Of a stretch of DNA of 57,515 bases, positions 53,234 to 57,515 are shown in pieces. Under the pieces are notes generated by a model. That model was not told where the DNA came from, did not search any database, and saw only the letters and a program-made list of their open reading frames with translations. A program made the translations under genes and the position numbers. Source of the DNA: Chara braunii (taxonomy: Eukaryota; Streptophyta; Charophyceae; Charales; Characeae); contig BFEA01000001.1 of assembly GCA_003427395.1 (NCBI GenBank), positions 8,975,336-9,032,850 of the forward strand, given 5' to 3'. Numbering within the stretch: the first letter of the stretch is position 1; every line of letters starts with the position of its first letter.

Positions 53234-54346
53234 TCAAGGGGACGACGAGAGAGCGATCAGGGACGAAGACCGATCGCCCGTATCGGTACGTTCGCAAACT
53301 AGGGGACGGGTTGGGGAGGAGGGGGATCGGCTCCGTCGCCTCGCTGATGAGGTCGGAGTCGTGGTCGTGAGGTCGCCATGATCTGGTCGGGGCGGCTCCG
53401 GATCTCGGTTTGGATCGTCGTAGACGTGCAAGTTTGCCCCGCTCGCAAACTCTAGTTTCCTCTTCCCGGCCGCGGTTTCTTCTCTTTTGCGGGCCGCCTC
53501 CGGATCTTCAGCCTCCGTGCCCGTGTGCAGCGCCTCTTTTGGCACAGCTTCCCACTCTGATTCCGCAGGTCCTTCTTCGTTCTCCTCTTCTCCTTCGTCG
53601 TCTTCTTCTTCTTCTTCGCTCTGCTCCCCCTCGCTATGCTCGCTATAGCTTCCTTCTTCGGGGGTTTCGTCCTCTTCCCCGAGTACTTCGTCGCTTTCCC
53701 CACTTTCTTCCCGCTCGTCTTCTCCTTCGTCACTCTCAGTGCTTTCTTCCTCCTCTTCCTCCTCTCGAATGGCAGCAAGCTGCTCCGCCGTTGGATGCCT
53801 GAAGAAGGCAGGATCGCGAACCGTCCGGGGATCCAAATACTGCTGCTGCGATGGAGGGATGCGCTCGGCGGCTCCCTCCACACAAGCCGACCACTGGAGA
53901 TACGGCGTCAATGTGCGAGAAAGCACATGAGGAATCGGGTGCTCGTCGTCTTGCGAGATGATGTCGAGAGGGAGATCGTCCGCCAGCTGCGCTACCGGGA
54001 TCGTGAGCTCTTGCGTGATGAGTTTCTGATGTCCGGGCCGCACTTTACCGAACAGAAACGCGAGGAGTTCTCCCTCCACGTTGGTTCGCCAAGCCTGGAT
54101 GAACAGCAACTCCAGGCGCTCTATGCAAGGCGGGCGCGCCTCGTCCTCGGACCAGGTCAGCCGTACCTCAACCAAGCACAGTGAAAGCTCGACGAAGTCT
54201 TCGCGCCACAGGTCCCAGTGTGGGGGATGAATGTCGGGGACAGCAAGGGTCATTAGACAGTAGGAAAGGCGAGGATGGATATCGGACTGCCAGAAGGTGG
54301 GGAAGGTGGAGGGGAGATCAAAAACGGAGGTCGGAGAGAGACTCAT
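53234..54346 (-). CDS. Extra ORF b of the Ty3/gypsy element (acidic)
   Basis: 370 residues from ATG at 54346. Residues 1-175 look folded (FPTFWQSDIHPRLSYCLMTL, HWDLWREDFVELSLCLVEVR, IERLELLFIQAWRTNVEGEL, HVLSRTLTPYLQWSACVEGA). A Glu/Asp/Ser-rich stretch of about 75 residues follows, then a Pro/Arg/Ser-rich tail. No family is recognised. The start overlaps the stop of the preceding ORF as ATGA (54346-54343), an arrangement that allows termination-reinitiation. An intact 370-codon frame downstream of a broken integrase suggests it is, or recently was, under selection in this element family. Confidence 0.6.
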   Translation of the reverse strand: MSLSPTSVFDLPSTFPTFWQSDIHPRLSYCLMTLAVPDIHPPHWDLWREDFVELSLCLVEVRLTWSEDEARPPCIERLELLFIQAWRTNVEGELLAFLFGKVRPGHQKLITQELTIPVAQLADDLPLDIISQDDEHPIPHVLSRTLTPYLQWSACVEGAAERIPPSQQQYLDPRTVRDPAFFRHPTAEQLAAIREEEEEEESTESDEGEDEREESGESDEVLGEEDETPEEGSYSEHSEGEQSEEEEEDDEGEEENEEGPAESEWEAVPKEALHTGTEAEDPEAARKREETAAGKRKLEFASGANLHVYDDPNRDPEPPRPDHGDLTTTTPTSSARRRSRSPSSPTRPLVCERTDTGDRSSSLIALSSSP

Positions 54347-54855
54347 TGGGGGCGAGGGAAGGGAACAACAACAGGGAGAACCGCCGGCGGATCACGCTGA
54401 TACACCCGAAGGTCGTCGTATTCGATTGCTCGCGTCGCTGCGACCGTGTCCCCGGGATGAGCCAGAAGCTGGGTCCACTCGTCGACCAGATCGTTTGCCC
54501 ATGTGCTTAGCGATGTCTTCACTGCAGAATGTCGTAACGGGAGGAGTGTGGAGGGATCGCCACTGAAGTTGATGACGACTGATACGCGGCTGACACCTGG
54601 CACCGCTCACTGATGAATTGCTACTTCCTCGGCCAGTACCACTGCGTTGGGCCGACCTTCGATTCTGAACACCGCCGCTGCATACACGCCTTCTATGCAG
54701 AAAAAGTGCGCAAGCCGCCGAAGATCCGGACTGAGGCGGGGATGATAGACTTGTCGGATCGTCAATCGATCGCGGGGCGCAAGCAATGCTTCGCTGAGGG
54801 CTCTCTCCTCCAGAAAACTCATGGCGATGACGACGGAGAGGCAGAGAGGGAGCAA
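54343..54855 (-). CDS. Extra ORF a of the Ty3/gypsy element, with one internal stop
   Basis: From about 54820 (MSFLEERALSEALLAPRDRL) the frame reads HFFCIEGVYAAAVFRIEGRP and VLAEEVAIHQ, meets one TGA (54607-54609), and continues VSVVINFSGDPSTLLPLRHS and WANDLVDEWTQLLAHPG to a TGA that overlaps the ATG of ORF b by 4 nt. About 160 residues if read through. No family is recognised. It partly overlaps the integrase C-terminal tail in another frame. Confidence 0.5.
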
Positions 54856-56245
54856 GAGGAAGAGGGGGATGGTGGAGAGTCAGAGCCGTCGTCCTTGGTT
54901 TCCTCGGAAGGAGAGATGGAGGGAGAAGGGGACGGAGCAGAGGGGAGGAGGCGAAGATAGGACACGTGGCGTGCGATCGGGTGGGCCGATCGGCTGCCAG
55001 AGACTTCAGGGGCGAGGCGCACGGTGTCCACACCGTTGGGGCCGAGCTCAATCACGCAATATCGCCCGAAGAACCGGGCGCTAGCTTACCCTGGCGAGCA
55101 CATTTCCTCACCTGCACTACGTCCCCCAATTTGTACAAGGGCCGTGGACCCGCATTCCCATTTCGGGCCTCGTAGCTCCAGACCTGTCGGCCTTGGGCTA
55201 GTTCGGTCATTTTCTGTCGTTTTCGGGCTAGCCTGGGCAGTGACCGTTCCATTAGCTCTAGGTGTCGTTTGGCCTTGTCCATAGCCGTGGCCCTGATGGG
55301 ACGTCGGTTCAATGTAGACTCATCCGGGAGGCTTGTTATTGAAACGCAAGCGATGCTATTGGTCCTTAATTCGAAGGGGCTTAGCCCCGTTGATTCGTGG
55401 GGCGTTCCGCGATGGACCATCAGGATGTGATCGACGATATCGGGCCAGGGTCTCAGATCCCGTTGCGCGATGTTTCATCGCAACGCTGGCTTTATCATCC
55501 GGTTAGCGTTTTGGACCAGCCCATTGGATTGTGACATGTGGGGTGCAGTGTTCCATATGGCGACGCCATGCATGACCAGATTCTTTAGCACTTCTCCTGT
55601 GAATTCAGCCCCGTTATCGGTCAGGATCTCTTTCGTATCCTGATGCATCGCGAGGAAGCGGTTGACATATCGCGCGATTTCCGTGGCTTGCCGCATGCGA
55701 CAAGGATACGCTTCGATCCATTTCGAGAAATGGTCGACAAATACCAATAGGATTGAATATTCGCAGCTATTAGGGCCAGGGGGCACCACTATATCGGTAG
55801 TGTCCATGCTCACTCTTTGAAATGGTCGTTCAACAACCGTGGACACTATGGATCTTGGCGGCTGAATCGGCGCCTTATCAGCGGCGCAGACTTGACAGTT
55901 GGCGACAATGTATTTCACATCGTCGCGGATATTGGACCAATACCACTCATTTTTGTCGATAGCGGACTCTGTGATTCGTACAGCAAAATGAGCCGCAGTT
56001 TCCTCGTGGGCTGTCTTAACCAAGTCATACCGCATGAGCGGATGCGGCACCACCATCCAAATCCCACTGCCATCCGTTTTTCGTTTTTCTAATCTGCCCT
56101 CTATCCATCGATAATCCCGAGCCCTTTCGTTGGCCCTCCTCCGATCTTCCTTGGTGAAATCCTGGAGGGGGTTACCTACTAGGGTGGCAATTAAGACAAT
56201 ATCCGTCCATACTTCGACCCGTCTAAACTTTCGGGTCTTTTCCAA
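54819..56245 (-). pseudogene. Ty3/gypsy integrase
   Basis: H2C2 zinc domain: H68 in PHPL, H80, and CQVC (C117, C120). Core: D148 in MDTTDIVVP and D210 in ILTDNGAEF. At the third catalytic position 35 residues later the sequence is SNGLVQNANR, so the expected Glu is Gln (Q245). A TGA follows at 55475-55477; the same frame then resumes with MVHRGTPHESTGLSPFELRT. The C-terminal domain GDVVQVRKCARQGKLAPG needs a one-base frameshift near 55057 to continue as YCVIELGPNGVDTVRLAPEV through HVSYLRLLPS. Stop, frameshift and the lost Glu show this copy is dead. Confidence 0.8.
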
Positions 56246-56563
56246 TCATTCTGACATAGCATCCAAAAAGCGAGCCTCGGTCGGAATTTTGTCAGTCCGG
56301 CACAAGGGGCACAACCATGGTTTACTATCGTTCCTGTATTGGATGCACGAGCCATGGGCCCGTGCAACGCACTGTCGGCAATCAATCCAATCCGTATATC
56401 CTACCCCGTTAGGACACATGGAGACCGAATAGACGCGGGAGATGGCTTCACAAAAATAGCAAAATTTATTGGGGAGGGAGAGGAGAGACGTGGAGGAAGG
56501 GGGGGAGAGAGGGGTAGTGGGGTTACCTCCGTCACCCATCGCCACCGCTTTGCTTCTTGCCAT
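56246..56563 (-). CDS. PHD finger between RNase H and integrase
   Basis: ATG at 56563. The ORF has a complete C4HC3 PHD pattern: C35 and C38 (CYFC), C62 and C65 (DCRQC), H70 and C73 (AHGSC), C85 and C88 (CPLC), with Trp before the last pair as is usual. PHD fingers commonly read histone H3 tails, so this could steer integration or the element's chromatin contacts. It ends at a TGA (56246) and the integrase continues in the same frame directly after, so the two were probably one protein. It overlaps the end of the RNase H frame by 32 nt in a different frame. The motif is seen; the role is inferred. Confidence 0.75.
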   Translation of the reverse strand: MARSKAVAMGDGGNPTTPLSPPSSTSLLSLPNKFCYFCEAISRVYSVSMCPNGVGYTDWIDCRQCVARAHGSCIQYRNDSKPWLCPLCRTDKIPTEARFLDAMSE

Positions 56564-57118
56564 GCGGGAGGACTGCCACTTGTCCGTACTTCGGCTCGTT
56601 GGTCAGGTCCGGCTCCTTCCACGGTGTAATTTCCTCGCCCTTTGGTACCTTGACGGGTCCGTGCAGATGTGTCAGCCTGTCCGCGTTGCAATGTCGTTCT
56701 GTCTTTCGATGGACGATATCGAAGTCGTATTCTTGTAGTCGCACCGCCCAACGGCCAATCATGCCCGTGTAGTTGGTGAGTTTCTTCAGCGCTAGCAGAG
56801 GCTCGTGATTCGTTACGAGGGGAGACTTCTGTCCGTAGAGATACGGATGGAAGTGCTGGATTCCCCAAACTACCGCATAGCACTCGCCTTGAGGTGCGGA
56901 GTCGTTTCTTTGTTCGTCCGGTACGGTTCGAGACGCGTACTCAATGACGTGTTCACGACCATTGTTCCCCTTCTGTGCTAGAATAGCGGAAATAGCTTCC
57001 GGTTGCCAGTCCGTGATGAGAATGAACTGCTTGGAGGGGTCCGGACGAATCAGAATAGGGGCCGTCGCCAGAGTGTCCTTGAGGGTTGCAAAGGCCTGCT
57101 GGCTGTGTGTCCGAAAAT
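56532..57118 (-). pseudogene. Ty3/gypsy reverse-transcriptase C-terminus and RNase H (truncated)
   Basis: The frame reads HSQQAFATLKDTLATAPILI, then RPDPSKQFILITD, IEYASRTVPDEQ, ECYAVVWGIQHFHPYLYG, TNHEPLLALKKL and VRLQEYDFDIVHRKTERHCN with NADRLTHL, which is the usual RT-RNase H connection and RNase H domain of Ty3/gypsy pol. The final D/S-R of the usual ADALSR is changed. Its 5' part, including the RT palm, is cut off at about 57118 by an AT-rich insertion or lies outside the window. Confidence 0.8.
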
Positions 57119-57515
57119 GGATTCAACGCGGGTTCCGCGTTGAAAAATTGAACGCGCGTTCAATTCACGTTCAATTCCCGTTCAAATGTGCGTTGGACGG
57201 GAATGAACGGGGCCCGCAATTATTTTTTTCTGGGCTAAATATAATCCAAAAAATATATATATATATATGGAGTTGTAGGTCTTTTCGAGGACTACAACCT
57301 TATATTTTTATTTTTATTTTTGGATGTTTGAATATATTTAAAAAAAATCAAAAACATAAACACAATGAAAAAAAAACAAAAACAGAAAGTAAATGAGTGT
57401 TTTTTTTTTTGGGTTTCAAAGAGATTTTTTAAGGGCTAAAACAAAAAAATAAAAAAAAATAAAAAATACAGGGTTGTAGATCTTTCAAAGATGCACAACA
57501 ACAATTTTTTTTTTT
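57119..57515. mobile_element. AT-rich insertion with TTCAA/GAACG-word terminus (partial)
   Basis: It interrupts the pol frame. The end consists of short palindromic words in both orientations: TTCAACGCGG..CCGCGTTGAA (57122-57143) and the perfect palindrome AATTGAACGCGCGTTCAATT (57146-57165), then GTTCAATTCCCGTTCAA. The interior is A/T-rich with hairpins GTTGTAGGTC..GGACTACAAC (57273-57298) and GTTGTAGATC..GATGCACAAC (57473-57495). The build matches the 33407-34961 element although the terminal words differ. The other end is outside the window. Confidence 0.55.

Larger units (their letters stand above)
50149..57118 (-). mobile_element. 3' half of a Ty3/gypsy retroelement
   Basis: On the minus strand the order is RNase H, PHD finger, integrase, extra ORF a, extra ORF b, spacer and possible 3' LTR. 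Pol domain order is that of Ty3/gypsy. The left boundary depends on the uncertain LTR; the right boundary is the insertion at 57119. Confidence 0.5.

Noticed and set aside
53410-53802. Plus-strand ORFs at 53410-53802 and 53636-54184
   Set aside because: They are antisense to the acidic stretch of extra ORF b; the Ser/Leu/Phe-rich translation is the shadow of Glu/Asp codons.
1-57515. CRISPR arrays, tRNA or rRNA genes
   Set aside because: The direct repeats are long tandem duplications, not short repeats with unique spacers. I recognised no tRNA cloverleaf or rRNA sequence by eye; a tRNAscan or Infernal run would settle small RNAs.

Overview
The window looks like nuclear DNA of a repeat-rich eukaryote. 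My best guess is a green-lineage alga of the charophyte type, such as Chara. This rests on a Penelope-like element with an N-terminal GIY-YIG domain (a type described from green algae), Ty3/gypsy pol genes, GT-AG-like splice sites, long microsatellites and almost no ordinary housekeeping genes. The species call is an inference. There are two large assembly gaps (13182-13369 and 33766-34430) and a sequencing-adapter scar at 15425. Almost every recognisable gene belongs to a mobile element, and most carry stops or frameshifts.

Layout. 0.05-1.05 kb: a tandem repeat. 1.1-8.8 kb (minus strand): an unusual locus whose open frames encode, in order, an unknown N-terminal region, a ParB-like domain, a beta-class DNA-methyltransferase-like domain, low-complexity linkers and, after probable introns, a Ulp1/SENP-type cysteine protease with all four catalytic positions present. 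From 8746 down to 2450 the coding-looking frame never changes and is broken only by isolated stops. 8.8-21.9 kb: a landscape of duplicated non-coding DNA, several families of long hairpins, a GA microsatellite, an uncertain gene (17.96-19.11 kb) and a 2.1 kb tandem array. 22-25 kb (plus): a decayed transposase-like gene of the IIDGMDQ / GHxHxxVD family, then a small unknown ORF with a partial second copy. 27.7-29.7 kb (minus): a decayed reverse transcriptase. 30.7-35.2 kb (minus): an unknown gene split by a TIR element with a perfect 10-bp target duplication. 35.2-39.7 kb: AT-rich DNA with a tandem duplication. 39.713-44.742 kb (plus): a complete-length but decayed Penelope-like element with direct pseudo-LTRs and a 10-bp target-site duplication. 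44.8-50.1 kb: mostly AT-rich, with no recognised gene. 50.1-57.1 kb (minus): the 3' half of a Ty3/gypsy element (RNase H, PHD finger, integrase, two extra ORFs, possible LTR), broken at 57.12 kb by an AT-rich insertion.

The most striking non-genic signal is a 14-bp palindrome, TCGGAT-NN-ATCCGA. I count 19 intact copies and about as many decayed ones between 0.35 and 27.7 kb, and none in the remaining 30 kb. Copies lie in non-coding DNA, inside the ParB/methyltransferase/Ulp1 locus and inside the transposase gene. Damaged copies have usually lost a CpG by transition, as expected of methylated DNA. A palindromic family spread around a locus that encodes ParB-like and methyltransferase-like domains is the most promising candidate for an undescribed system here. 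The functional link between the two is a hypothesis only.
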